This document shows positions 1 through 10,026 of a stretch of DNA of 64,000 bases, one piece after another. Under the pieces are notes generated by a model, which was given only the letters and a program-made list of their open reading frames with translations, had not been told where the DNA came from and did no database searches. The position numbers and the translations under genes are program-made. This DNA is from Symbiodinium natans (Eukaryota; Sar; Dinophyceae; Suessiales; Symbiodiniaceae), in the NCBI GenBank assembly GCA_905221605.1, contig CAJNDS010000680.1, forward strand, positions 251,204 through 315,203, given 5' to 3'. Position 1 is the stretch's first letter. Each line of letters opens with the position of its first letter.

Positions 1-785
1 CTGAACTCCTTACCCCTAAACCCCCTAAACTCCTTAACCCTTAGCCTTCTTCGGGACGCAAGGTGCTGCCGGGGCCCACAGGCCTTCCTAAGCATGATCC
101 TCTTAAACCCGACTCCCTAAAAACCCTGAACCCCACACCCCCCAAGAAAGGGAGAAGGTCAAATCTCCCGAGGGGCCTAACTGCGGAGGTCTTGAGTTTA
201 AAGCGGGCCTGAGGTTGAAAGGCCTAGAATACTTAGGGTTTGGAATGATTACGGATGGCATTCCCCGATGTCCTTATATAGTTTATAACATGCTGCGATA
301 ATGACCCCTAAAACCCCTATTCTAAAAAATTGAGGCCCCTAGACTGGGACCCTAAACCCAAAACCCAAACCCCCCCCAACACCCTGTTCGAACTGTTAAG
401 GCCCCTCTTTTATGGCCTTCTCTTTTATGGTTTCGGGGTTACTGGCTGCAGGGCTTGGGCTTGTCAGGCATAGTAAAGCCTCTGCAGGACTCCCGGCCGA
501 AGCGATCACGAACCCAGGACCGACCTCCAGACACCCCGAAACTCTGAGCCCTAAGCCCTAAACCCTAAACCCTAAACCCCAAACCATAAACCCTAAACTC
601 CTGCAACCAGCTGCTGTAGCAGTGCCACAGCGCATTCGAGACACGAAGCCCTCCAAGAGTCGAAAGCTCTAGAACCTCAAGCCTCCCGAAACCCTAAACC
701 CTAAACGCTAAACCCTGAAACCCTAAACCCCAAACCCCAAACCCCAAACCCCAAACCCTAAACCCTAAACCCTAAACCCTAAACC
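1..785. repeat. Telomere-like CCCTAAA arrays and GC islands downstream of the PARP exons
   Basis: Degenerate CCCTAAA runs (about 550-600, 690-790) alternate with GC-rich islands at about 45-100, 480-540 and 600-670. The islands have minus-strand open frames that might be the missing PARP C-terminal exons, but none shows a recognisable motif. A lone copy of the sequence found in the 22.0-22.3 kb tandem repeat is at about 297-345. Confidence 0.6.
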
Positions 786-824
786 CTACACAAACCCAAA
801 CTGCAAGTTTTCGCTGGTTGGGGC

Positions 825-874
825 CTGCAGCGCGCGGCCCACGACAGCGCGGCAGAAGAGCACCGCGTAGAGGC
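825..874 (-). CDS. PARP-like exon 8 (LYAVLFCRAVVGRALQ)
   Basis: Begins after GCTAG|GC and reads LYAVLFCRAVVGRALQ, the beta strand that follows KADEY in PARPs (A.LLCRV..G). The same frame stays open to a TAG at 786-788 through telomere-like sequence, so either the protein ends there or, more likely, CAG|GCC at 824 is a GC donor. About 45 further PARP residues would be expected and were not found with confidence in 1-780. Confidence 0.82.
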
Positions 875-894
875 CTAGCAGCCCAAGGCTCAGG

Positions 895-1788
895 GATTTA
901 CTGGGTTTAGGGTTTAGGGTTTAGGGTTTAGGGTTTGGGGTTTAGGGTTTGGGGTTTGGGGTTTAGGGTTTAGGGTTTGGGGTTTGGGGTTTGGGGTTTA
1001 GGGTTTGGGGTTTGGGGTTTAGGGTTTAGGGTTTGGGGTTTGGGGTTTGGGGTTTAGGGTTTGGGGTTTGGGGTTTGGGGCTTGGGGCTTGGGGTTTGGG
1101 GTTTGGGGTTTGGGGCTCAGGGATTCACTGGCGTATTGCTGATTTTACGTCTTCCCCTCGCGCGTACTCTCTGTCTCTCCCTCCCTCCCTCCCTCTCTCT
1201 CTCTCTCTTCCTCTTCCTCTCCCTCTCTTCCTCCCTGCCTCCCTCCCTCATCTCTCCCACTCCTCCCTGATCTCTCTCTGTCTCTCTCTCCCTCTGTCTC
1301 TCTCTCTCTCTCTGTCTTCATTCCTTCCTTCCTTCCTTCCTTCCTTCCTTCCTTCCTTGCTTCCTTCCTCCCATCTATCGGGCGCGCAAAGCAAAGCTGG
1401 AAAGCTCAGGGATGCGCTGGTGCTTCCTGCCTTCGGAACTCCGAAGGTCTCCAAAACCACCCCAAAGCCCCCCCAAACTTGACTAGCCCCAAAAGTTGGG
1501 TTCAGGGTTTGGGGTTTAGGGTTTTAGGACTCAGGCCCTACACACCTTAGCTTGACTATCCCCAAAAATTTGGGTTCAGGGTTTCGGGTTTAGGATTGAG
1601 GCCCTACACACCCTACAGCCGCAGCCCCTAGAGCCCTAGACCCTAAACCCCGAACCCCAGCCCCTGAACGGCCTTGAACCCCGAAACCCGGCAAGCTGCA
1701 AGTTGAACCTTCACTCTCAATTCCTAAGTCCCTTTTTAGGGTTTGGGGTTTAGGGTTTAGGGTTTAGGCCTTCAACCCTGAACCTCGC
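895..1788. repeat. TTTAGGG-derived array and CT-rich microsatellite inside a PARP intron
   Basis: From about 903 to 1112 the plus strand is TTTAGGG/TTTGGGG repeats. From about 1170 to 1370 it is a CTCC/CTTC microsatellite. The long open frames here only translate the repeats (GFGVWGLG..., poly-Ser/Leu/Pro) and are not genes. Confidence 0.85.
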
Positions 1789-1841
1789 CTGTGTAGGAGC
1801 CGTTGGTGTCGTCCTGCGCGTACTCATCCGCCTTGACGGAC
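1789..1841 (-). CDS. PARP-like exon 7 (SVKADEY)
   Basis: The acceptor TTTCCCAG|G and the donor G|GCGAGG enclose seventeen codons, SVKADEYAQDDTNGSYT. S.KADEY is the PARP motif with the second catalytic-triad residue (Tyr). Phase 2 in, phase 1 out, both matched by the neighbours. Confidence 0.87.
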
Positions 1842-2561
1842 CTGGGAAACATGGCGAGCCCCTGTTCGGTGGCTCCCTCCAGGGTTTAGGGTTTAGGGTT
1901 TAGGGTTTGGGGCTTTGGGGTTTAGGGTTTAGGGTTTAGGATTCAGGGTCCCCGGTTTAGGGTAGTTTAGGGCATTTCGGAAGCCTCAACCCCTTGACGG
2001 GCTCAGGTTCCGGGAACAGGACTGAATATCAGATTTCCATGTATCAGAAAACCAACATGGATCTCCAGTCGAAGAATCCCCCACTACCCAAAAACACAAA
2101 CACAAACACACACACACACACATACACACAAAATAAAAAAAAGTATACATCTATATAAGATATATATATATATATAATATGGTGCAGCGTCGCTGCCCCC
2201 GTGGCCCCCCTGTGGGGTGGTGTGGTTGGGGTTTGGGTTGAGGGTTAGGGTTTAGGGTGTAGGGTTTAGGGTTGAGGGTTGAGGGTTTAGGGTTTAGGGG
2301 GGGTGCCCCTACGCGAAACCCTCATTCCCTTCTTCCTTGGGAAAGGTTCCCTCGGGGCCACGGTACAAGCTACAAACACAAATGGGGTTGATAGGGTTGG
2401 ATGGGTATGGGGGCCCTAAACCCTAAACCCTAAACCCTAAACCCAAAACAGGTACCATGGCGGGGGGGGGGGGCCCATCGAACTGCAAAATCTATGCCAA
2501 ACCCCACCCCCCCCCCCTCCCCCCCGCCAACAAGCATCTCGCGCGTTAGGGCCCGAACGAC

Positions 2562-2594
2562 TCGGCAAGGTACACCCCAGGGCCGAACATCGAC
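2562..2594 (-). CDS. PARP-like exon 6 (SMFGPGVYLAE), 33-bp micro-exon
   Basis: The acceptor GACCCAG|G and the donor GA|GTCGTT delimit only 33 bases coding for SMFGPGVYLA plus part of a Glu codon. FG.G.Y(F/L)AE is a PARP hallmark. The intron on its 5' side ends with CCCTAAACCCTAAACCC before the AG. Confidence 0.85.
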
Positions 2595-3189
2595 CTGGGT
2601 CCCAAGGGTTTAGGGTTTAGGGCCCTAAGGTTGTAGGTCTCCCTTAATATACGCCTGATATGGCCCATATTACCTTAAAGGGATCTGTAAAAAGCCCCAA
2701 AGCCACGGGCACAACCTTAGGGGTCCAAGGTGGAGTACCATGAGGGTCGTGCCTCAACGCAAACCAATACCTCGCGGGTGTAGGGCTTGCCTTAAGAACG
2801 CTGGCTTTAGGGTTTAGGGTTTTGGGGTTTCGGGTGTCGGGTTCAACCTACTTTCTTGCAGGTTACCTCAGAATCCGCAAACAAATGTTGTATTAATCGC
2901 CTACAAACAAGTAGATCTTGGGTTCTTAAGGTGGGGTTCAGGGACCTTCAGGTTTTCATAGACCCTTGGAGAGAGCCGCTTAGAATCCAGCTTCAACGAA
3001 AAGACGCAAATCCGAATATAAGGTCTGGAATAAGAGGCCGAGAAGTCGACCCAACCAAACCAGCTGTGCACAGCCCCCACCCTCACCAAAAAAACACACA
3101 CACACGCACACACACAAGGAAGGAGTTGCAAGAGCCAACCTAGACAACGACTGCCAAAAGGGACGTCTCCCAGATCTCTGACGCGGGGC

Positions 3190-3262
3190 CCGGCGTTCTT
3201 GCCCGCCAAACCCATCTTGAATGAAGTTCGGAGGATGGACAGCGCCGAGGTGGGATTGCTTC
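3190..3262 (-). CDS. PARP-like exon 5 (SNPTSALSIL..FKMGLAGKNAG)
   Basis: Starts after CCTAG|GA and reads SNPTSALSILRTSFKMGL then AGKNAG, matching the helix and loop between HG[ST] and the G.G.Y block of PARP domains (a..Il...F....AG...G). The donor is GG|GCCCCG (GC type), phase 2. Joining to exon 4 and exon 6 keeps the frame without a stop. Confidence 0.82.
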
Positions 3263-4297
3263 CTAGGATTTTTGGGGGTTTCGGAAGATTAGGTAAGCTT
3301 GAAACCCTAAACCCTAAACCCTAAACCCGAAACCCTAAACCCTAAACCCTAACCCTAAACCCCAACCTTCCCCAAAGCCTGATCTCTGAACAACTTATAG
3401 GCAGGTGGGTCTGAAGTCCCTTAGTTGTGGCTCTTCGGCCATGGGTGCCCAGTTTTTCTCCCGGCGAGTGTAGCGGAGTACGAAAGGTGCCCCTCCCCCC
3501 AAGGAAGGGGTAGAACCCTACCTTAGAAAAACCAGATAATATACATATATATATATATATATGCATATATATATATATAACAAGTACATAAATATTGTAT
3601 ATATATATATATAAATACATTTTTATACATATATATATATGGTTGTTTTCAAATACTACTGTTCTCCATGACCACAAAATAATACATGTGAACTACTACC
3701 ACTTTTATTTATAAATGGTGGAACATGAAAACAATTTAATTGAGTATTTTCTGGTACAAGTCATTCATTATGCACTTGCAATACAAACACATTTATTCAA
3801 CCAAAAATCAACAAGTCATCTTAGTGACAAATTTGTTCTAGTACCAGACCATCAAGCATTCAATGACTGCACCCAAATTTAATCTTCAGATACTACGGGT
3901 TCCAGAAGTTTTGGTAACAAAAGGGTTCTACATCACCTAATTCGAGCTCAAACCACATGGTTGCATTTCATGAGACAGAAATATTCTCTTTGAAAAAGCA
4001 ATTTTCTTCAAAAGAAGACCGTTCTGGTGATTTGATTCTTTAGTTTTATGGGTTCTAAGTACTAGTTAAGGGGTAGTTACCACTGAACTGTAGGTAAATA
4101 GTCCCAGGTAGGTCACATGACCCTATGGTCGCAAACCCTACGAACGCCCAGTTATCCCGCTAGGGGCCCCACACACCCCCTGGCCCTAAAGCCTAAATTC
4201 CAAATAGTAAAACCCTCGACCCTACAAACACTAAGCCCTACAAAGCCTTAAAACTGGCGAAGGTTGGAAACGCATTCTTGAAATTTTGGCCAGGAGC

Positions 4298-4337
4298 CGT
4301 GCAGAAGGTATGCCTCGTTGCTGGGATTGCCATGCAC
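4298..4337 (-). CDS. PARP-like exon 4 (NEAYLLHG)
   Basis: Thirteen codons plus one base read VHGNPSNEAYLLHG. NEAYLxHG is the PARP block holding the catalytic, NAD-contacting His. The acceptor is GCAAG|GTG and the donor is G|GCTCC (GC type). The exon interrupts the HGS triplet: the Ser comes from the next exon. Confidence 0.82.
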
Positions 4338-5362
4338 CTTGCTTCGCAGCCCTAAACCCTAAACCCTAAACCCTAAACCGCGACAGCGTGGTTTGAAGGC
4401 CTTCAGGGCTGGGCTTCTCAGATGCGGGGTGTTGTCTTTTTAACGAGACGCAATGAACACCCACGGAGCCATCAGGAGTCCACCAGCCCAGGCTGTTAGG
4501 AGGATCCAAGAAGTAGAACCCCCAGATAGTACCCGAAACCCTAAACCCTATCAGACCCTAAACCCTAAACCCCATACTACTATAAGGTCATGCTTAGGAA
4601 CCCTTAAGGGGATCTACTTTTCGGATCCTCCTAACGTAGGGGTCTGGGTTAAGCTTTATGAACGTGTTAGAGTTTGGAGTTTGGGGCATAGAGGTCCTTG
4701 TTCCGAGCTACCTGAAGGCTCCAAGGTAGTTCCTTTTTGGGTTAGTTAAAGGGGGTTCAAGTATACTACCCCAACAAGGTACTACATAGGAGCCTTTGGG
4801 TAAGGTGCCACAAGTTGATGGGACCAACCTGCATTCATTTAGAAGGGGCATGCCACGGCAAGTGTGGAGGAAATGCAGCAGCTACCCATGTTTGAGGTTC
4901 CAGCAGCAACTCTACACAGGAAGCATTCTACTTCAAACTAGAAGCATCTATATATATATATACATAGACATATATGTATGTAAATCTTCTTACATGTCAG
5001 AATACTGTGTACTGTGTCAAGAAAAACTAAAACATAATATTCTAAGGTACATAAGGCCTCCTAAAAACCCGTACGACACCCCCCCCCCCCAAACAAAATC
5101 CACATAGATAGCCGCAACAACCTCCAAACCCTAAAGAAACCCTAAAGCAAGCCCTAGAAAAGAAACCCTAGAAATACAAAAAACCCTAACCACCCCCAAG
5201 CCCCAAGCACCCTGCAACCTCCCCAAAGAAACCACATATACTAGCAGTCCTTAATCGGGATTCTAGTACCCCTATTATAATCCCCATTAAGAAGCTGATA
5301 GTATGAAGGGGGAAACATCCCAAACCCTAAACCCTAAACCCTAAACCCCAAACCCCAAACGC

Positions 5363-5428
5363 CTCGTGAAGGCAGCGCAGGGTCAGCCCCAAGGAGGCCG
5401 AAAGTGTCGAGGGCGTCACCGGGCACTC
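5363..5428 (-). CDS. PARP-like exon 3 (linker before the HGS exon)
   Basis: The acceptor CTTCAG|GAG opens 22 codons reading ECPVTPSTLSASLGLTLRCL.. and ending before a GC donor (GAG|GCGTTTGGGG). Phase 0 at both ends fits the neighbours. A second frame is also open across this island, so the frame is chosen by phase and by position between the NPWLW and HGS exons, not by a diagnostic motif. Confidence 0.55.
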
Positions 5429-5839
5429 CTGAAGACGCGGGCGGCCAAAGAGAGGCCAAACAGTACAAATATGCATAAACGACAAGTATGTCAATATATG
5501 TATATGTAATTTTAATATATATATATATATGATGTAATGTAATGCAATGCAATGTAATGTCATATAATATAATGTGATACAATATAATGCAATATAATAT
5601 CATATCATATCATAATATATTAGTCGTACATGAAACGGTTTGGATGTAGGAACAATACTTAAGATAAGCCCATTGCATTACATTAGTACCTGCGCGTGAC
5701 ACATCAGTTTCCCATGCCAAATCAAGGTGGTAGAGAATCTTGCGCCGAGCCCATATTCTGCTGTAATAGCTACACCCGAAACCCTAAACCCTAAACCCCA
5801 AACCCTAAACCCTAACCCTAAGCCCTAAACCCCAGTGTC

Positions 5840-5902
5840 CTCGCCGTCGCTGCGGCTGCGCAGCTGCACGCCCACAGCCTCTCGGCGTGCCGCATAGCGG
5901 TC
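5840..5902 (-). CDS. PARP-like exon 2 (DRYAARREAV)
   Basis: Twenty-one codons read DRYAARREAVGVQLRSRSD.. and continue exon 1 directly, giving the family pattern NP.LW..Y..RR. The acceptor is CTCGCAG|GAC. The exon end is uncertain: GAG|GACACT (GA donor, phase 0), G|GCGAGG (GC donor) and GGG|GTTTAGGG are all possible. A C-rich tract of about 30 bases lies just upstream in the preceding intron (5941-5972). Confidence 0.72.
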
Positions 5903-5904
5903 CT

Positions 5905-7045
5905 GCGAGGCGATTGAGTCGCGGGGAGGTCTCACCCACCCCCACCCCCCCCCCCCCCCCCCCCCCCCCCCCAAAAAAAAGTGCAAGTGAAGCAGAGCAC
6001 CCACCTCCAACCACACCCCCTTGAGGGGTTTGGGTTTAGGGTCAAGCACGTGACCCCCGTCCCCCCCTCCCCCCCAAGCACACGCTTCCCTCCCTCTCCA
6101 GCCCCCTCCAGCTGCACCTCCTTTCCCCATCCAGCCTCGAGGTTGTGGTTCCAACTCTAAAAAAAAAACCCTAAACCCTCAAGGCTTTAGGTGGCTTTAG
6201 GGGGCTTAGAGTGGGTTTGGGGGTCCACCGTTTCCAGGTCTGGTTCAGTCGTTTCGTGCAAATTGTGTGGTTAGTTTAGGGATGCGTTGGGACCCTTGCT
6301 TGTAGTTCCCTTTTGGGGAGTGCCTGACCATAGGAACAAAGGTAAATGCACTACATCTTCAAGGGTCTAGGGAGGCATGATAATGCGAGTATTTCTTGTC
6401 GAGATAAAGATCGTGTACGGTTATGTTCACTTCCCTGTCGAAGAAAATGTCATCCTTCGAGATGTGAATGAGTATTAAGACTACAAGTAAACATATGTTT
6501 AGTAGAAGATAGCAAAGATGTACCGATGTACCACAAGAGAAGATAAAAACGTTATCACAAAACGCCCCTAAGCTTGGTGCAAAAAGAGTGAGAGAAAGGG
6601 GAAAATACATGAATGAATAGAATTAAAGCGGGCCATTAGTTAGACTTCATGAAAGCCCTCTATATTGTGTTCTCTTTTCGCATCCTTTTTTATGGCGCGC
6701 CTGGAGCATTAGCTTATTTCCTTCATTCGTTCGTTGATACTTAGTTCTGCCGCAAGAAAGATCAGGAGATGAGTGGCTGAGTGAAGCGAATGCAGAAACG
6801 AAGGTATGACATGAACACCATAACTTTATATACTACTTTTGGCATGGCATTTTCTTCACCGCGTTCACTTGTCTTTGCAGGGGCGGCTAAGTGACATGCA
6901 CCAGCGAACAAAGGCAACAGACGAACCCCTAAAGCATTATCTGGTGAGAGCGAACGCATCTCCCCTAAACCCTAAACCCTAAAACCTAAAACCTAAACTC
7001 CAAACCCTAAACCCTAAACCCTAAACGCCCTCAACCCCGGCGGTC
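5905..7045. repeat. PARP intron between exons 1 and 2
   Basis: Contains the long C tract (5941-5972), a TTTAGGG patch near 6190, and an AT-richer stretch (about 6330-6950) whose only open frames are short and unremarkable. It ends at 6960-7025 in CCCTAAA repeats, so on the coding strand this intron starts with TTTAGGG-type repeats. Confidence 0.6.
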
Positions 7046-7135
7046 CCAGAGCCAGGGGTTCTCGGATCGCAGCGCCTGCACCACCACGAAGCGGGAGGCG
7101 ATGGGCTTCCCGCCACGGTCTCTGGTGGCCACCGC
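7046..7135 (-). CDS. PARP-like exon 1 of the recognised set (NPWLW block)
   Basis: Thirty codons, in phase at both ends, read ...SRFVVVQALRSENPWLW, the PARP entry block (v..v.R..NP.LW) that precedes the NAD-binding core. The acceptor is AAAG|GCG. The best downstream joint uses a GA donor (TGG|GACCGC), which is non-canonical but reported for dinoflagellates. The first six intron bases (GACCGC) are identical to the first six bases of the next exon. An alternative shorter start is at the internal CAG near 7076. Confidence 0.75.
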
Positions 7136-9212
7136 CTTTCAGGGGGTTTAGGGTTTAGGGTTTGGGGTTTAGGGTTTAGGGTTTAGGGGTTTCGGGCTGG
7201 GGGTGGCAGGGTCTGAGGGTCTTAGGGTCTGAGGGACAGAGAGTCTTAGGGTTTCAGGGTTTAGGGTAGGTGTCTAGGGAGTTTGGGAAAAAGGGTGGGG
7301 CTGCCTAGTGTCAGCCTGCTGTGCTTACAAAAGAAAGAAGTTGATAGACACGATAAGGACATTTCCTCGGTTTTCGGGGCACTTGATGTTTCGCGGGTAT
7401 TGTTATAAGTAGGGCTATAAGGACCCCTGAATACGGTTATAGCCAGTGAAAGCCACTGTTACCCTACACATACTACCACTCACAACTACTCATGACCCTA
7501 AACCCTAAACCCTAAACCCGAAACCCTACACCCTAGACCCTACACCCTAAACCCTATATAGAGTGGGGGATGAAACGAGGCTCCAACATCGAGCCGCTGG
7601 CTCGCTGCACTGCGGGTTTAGGGTTTAGAGTTTAGGGTTTTGGGGTTTAGGGTGATTTGCTGCTCCATAAGGGAATACTACTAGCAACTATTCCGACCTC
7701 TAAAGTAGTTCTTGATGCTTTGCGGATCTCTTCGGGTCTTTCTGGCCGCCGAGTTGACCTTCTGGCGAGCCGGGGATAGGCAGCCAAACAGGGGTAGCTT
7801 GGGGCTTAGAGTTCGGGGTTTAGGGGCTTGGGGGTCCTAAACTCTAAACTCGAAAAGAAAAGGTGCAGGTAGCAACCGGCAGTACAGGTTCTCATATGTT
7901 CGCATTACTGTACAGGATTTAGGGCTGTGGGGCCTTGGAAGGTTCCTACCGCAAGAGGAAAAAGGCGCAAGGGTCTGTAACGTGTACACGTCTGCCCCTA
8001 AAGACCTTCTGAACGCGTCCTTTATTGGATCCCCGTACCTGCACCCAATAAGGGAAAATTACCAAACAATCCAAGCTCCTCATTCTATACCTGACACCCA
8101 TAACAAAAAAGGAAAACACGCGCACGCTCGCACACAAGTCGCATTTTTTCCGAAGCCCTAGGCCCCCCGATCAGAGCGAATTAGATGTGCACGGCGAGAG
8201 ATATCGCACTGCAGGCAGCTCTTGCGTTGAAAGTAGCCGATCATGTGGGAGTCGCGATTGAAACTATCCTAATCCTAAACCCTAACCGGGGCAGCAGGCT
8301 GTCTGCAGTAGGCCCGCTCGAGAGTGCTCGCGAGAGCACGCACCTCACTCGGCATGAGAGTGCTCGGTGCCTCAAGAGATGGCAAAACTGGTAATCTAAT
8401 TGTAGGTCCTTCTCTGGGTACCAAATTGTAAAGTTCGTGCAATCCAAAAACCTAATCGCACAGCTAGCATAGCCTTAAAAAAAGGTGTAGTGTGGTCGAA
8501 AAAACCAAAATTAGGCATCCAGAGCAAAAAGGAACCGCTGTTGGGGGGCCCGGCATGCGACCGAGCACGCCAAGATTCTTGCACTGGCCACGTGGCGCCA
8601 AAAAGTGTGAGAGGTGGGCGGTGCAGCTAGGTTTGTTTTGGGCTCAGGGTACTTTCTGGGGCCCGAAGTTGGGTTCTCTCATCAAGGTTCATGGACCCGA
8701 AACCTTATAAACCCTGAACCCTGCACCCTTAACCCTAAACCCTTAAGCCCTAATCCCCAAACCCTAATCCTAAACCCTAAACCCTAAACCCAAAACCCTA
8801 AACCCTAAACCCTAAATCGGGTCTGGGAGCCCTCTTCAACCACGGTGGGCCAAAATTGTGGGCCAGATCAAGGCCCCAGAGGAAAGCCTAGGAATCAAAA
8901 GAGTTTAGGGTTTAGGGTTTAAGGTTTAGGGCTAAGGTTCATAAGCATTGAATGAGGGAATCAGGTACCCTGTAATATAGAATCTTTTAAAGGGTTTATG
9001 TGGGGCCCTATCCCTCATTTCCCACGAAGAACCAGGGGGTTTGGGGTTTGGGAGTTGTGTTTACAGAGCAAATATGCCACCCAAAGAAAGGAAGAAAGGC
9101 TAACTCTGGGTCCAAATTAAAATCGATCCATGCATCCTTCACAAGGGCGTTGGCATATTAAATTCGCGGCTCAACCCAGAACCAAAAAAAAAGGGCAAAG
9201 GGTACCACTGGA
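7136..9212. repeat. Telomere-like repeats and short islands upstream of the recognised PARP exons
   Basis: TTTAGGG patches at 7145-7190, 7500-7560 and 8700-8815 separate unique segments. A minus-strand island at about 7562-7607 (QRASGSMLEPRFIPHS after CCCGCAG) is a possible exon. The 8185-8720 stretch has open frames on both strands but nothing I recognise. A weak palindrome (TGAATGAGGGAA ... CCCTCATTTCC) at about 8947-9030 resembles the family at 20.5 kb. Confidence 0.45.
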
Positions 9213-9431
9213 CTACGTCACGGCTCCTGGGGTGCTTTCCTGAGGCCGACCGTACACCTTCCCGGATCCCCTGTCCAGCGCCACGCCATACGGAAGCCTG
9301 GGACAAGCGGCAAAAACGCAGCCTTGAAGCTGACATGGTGGCCACAACTCCACCATCTGCCCCACATAAACCTCAAGGCTTCTGGGAAGGTACCTTGGTA
9401 GCCCAGAAAGCATATTCTCATAAGGGCACAC
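9213..9431 (-). CDS. Putative exon with He_PIG (putative Ig) signature
   Basis: The minus frame reads ..GQMVELWPPCQLQGCVFAAC then PRLPYGVALDRGSGKVYGRP. The pattern P.LP.G..LD..(T/S)G.(I/V).G.P is the hallmark of the He_PIG family, an Ig-like domain common in large secreted or modular proteins. It lies just upstream, in coding order, of the PARP exons and could belong to the same gene. Splice edges were not fixed: GT and GC donors are possible before the stop at 9213. Confidence 0.5.
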   Translation of the reverse strand: MCPYENMLSGLPRYLPRSLEVYVGQMVELWPPCQLQGCVFAACPRLPYGVALDRGSGKVYGRPQESTPGAVT

Positions 9432-9444
9432 TGTTTGGGGTTGG

Positions 9445-10026
9445 TTACCTTTTTAATATAAGGGAACCTTGAACCAAGAAAAGGGAGAAGGGTACTACTG
9501 GGTTGCCAAGGTACTGGAAGGTCTCCATGTCATATGTAGGCGGCATAGGAAGCCAGGGTGACTTCGGCGTAGGGCAACTTGAGGTATAGGCTCCTGTTAC
9601 CATGGCGGCTGCTTCCGGATCGCTGTCCAGGATATCTGCCAGAGCCAGCTTCTGTGCGGTGGGCACGTCGGAAAGCATTGGAAGGTCCTGATGGATCAAT
9701 GCTTCCATAGGGGACGCCATGGCCTTCGGCTGCTCCATGTTCCGGGTCAGAACTCCAGGAGGAGGTGGCAGACCCGGAGGGGGGAACTGCGGCGTTTGAG
9801 GCTTTGGCGGCACGGGTCTCTCCACATCTGCATGTATTGCTGCTGGATTGTGCACAGCTGACAATGGAGGATCATCAGCACATCCCAGGCAGCTGCTCAA
9901 ACTCAGCTGAAGCATCCAAAGAGAGCCAGCTGCAAAAGCTGTTGTAGCTTTCGCCCTGGGCACAACGACAGCGAACTCGAAACTAACTAATCCTTGAGAG
10001 AAGGGCCCTCCGACGCCATTTTGCAA
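9445..10026 (-). CDS. Putative exon(s), proline-rich open frame of 193 codons
   Basis: Unlike most open frames in the host part, this one is not repeat-derived. The middle is Pro-rich (VPPKPQTPQFPPPGLPPPP) and is followed by an ordinary mixed-composition region with acidic and hydrophobic residues. Its last third runs into a repeat-family element at 9436-9515, so the real coding end is probably near 9,520-9,560. No domain recognised. Same strand as, and directly upstream of, the He_PIG-type island. Confidence 0.4.
   Translation of the reverse strand: MQNGVGGPFSQGLVSFEFAVVVPRAKATTAFAAGSLWMLQLSLSSCLGCADDPPLSAVHNPAAIHADVERPVPPKPQTPQFPPPGLPPPPGVLTRNMEQPKAMASPMEALIHQDLPMLSDVPTAQKLALADILDSDPEAAAMVTGAYTSSCPTPKSPWLPMPPTYDMETFQYLGNPVVPFSLFLVQGSLILKR

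Larger units (their letters stand above)
1842..5362. repeat. PARP introns with telomere-like, AT-dinucleotide and unique stretches
   Basis: Apart from the micro-exons listed separately, this holds CA and TA microsatellites (about 2097-2180, 3540-3640, 4950-4980), TTTAGGG/CCCTAAA runs, and one AT-richer non-repetitive stretch at about 3650-4060 with no convincing open frame. The right half of a palindromic element ending in GGGGGAAACATCCC is at about 5225-5325. Confidence 0.6.
786..7135 (-). other. Intron-rich PARP-like gene, catalytic domain (gene model summary)
   Basis: Eight minus-strand islands join in reading phase into a PARP catalytic domain, which transfers ADP-ribose from NAD+ to a protein or nucleic-acid target. 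Exons, in coding order: 7135-7046, 5902-5840, 5428-5363, 4337-4298, 3262-3190, 2594-2562, 1841-1789 and 874-825. Family landmarks appear in the right order: NPWLW then DRY..RR, NEAYLLHG-S, the AG..G SMFGPGVYLAE stretch, KADEY, and FCRAVVGRALQ. The catalytic His (HGS) and Tyr (KADEY) are present. The third triad position would lie in a C-terminal exon I could not identify. Donors are GT, GC or GA; most acceptors are AG|G. Introns hold telomere-like arrays and microsatellites. Upstream domains are uncertain; islands at 9.2-10.0 kb are candidates. Confidence 0.82.

Noticed and set aside
1033-1482. Open frames of 60-150 codons rich in GFGVWGLG, poly-Ser/Leu or Pro, such as here and at 35,132-35,521
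   Set aside because: They translate TTTAGGG/TTTGGGG arrays, homopolymers or microsatellites in whatever frame has no stop; no independent coding evidence.
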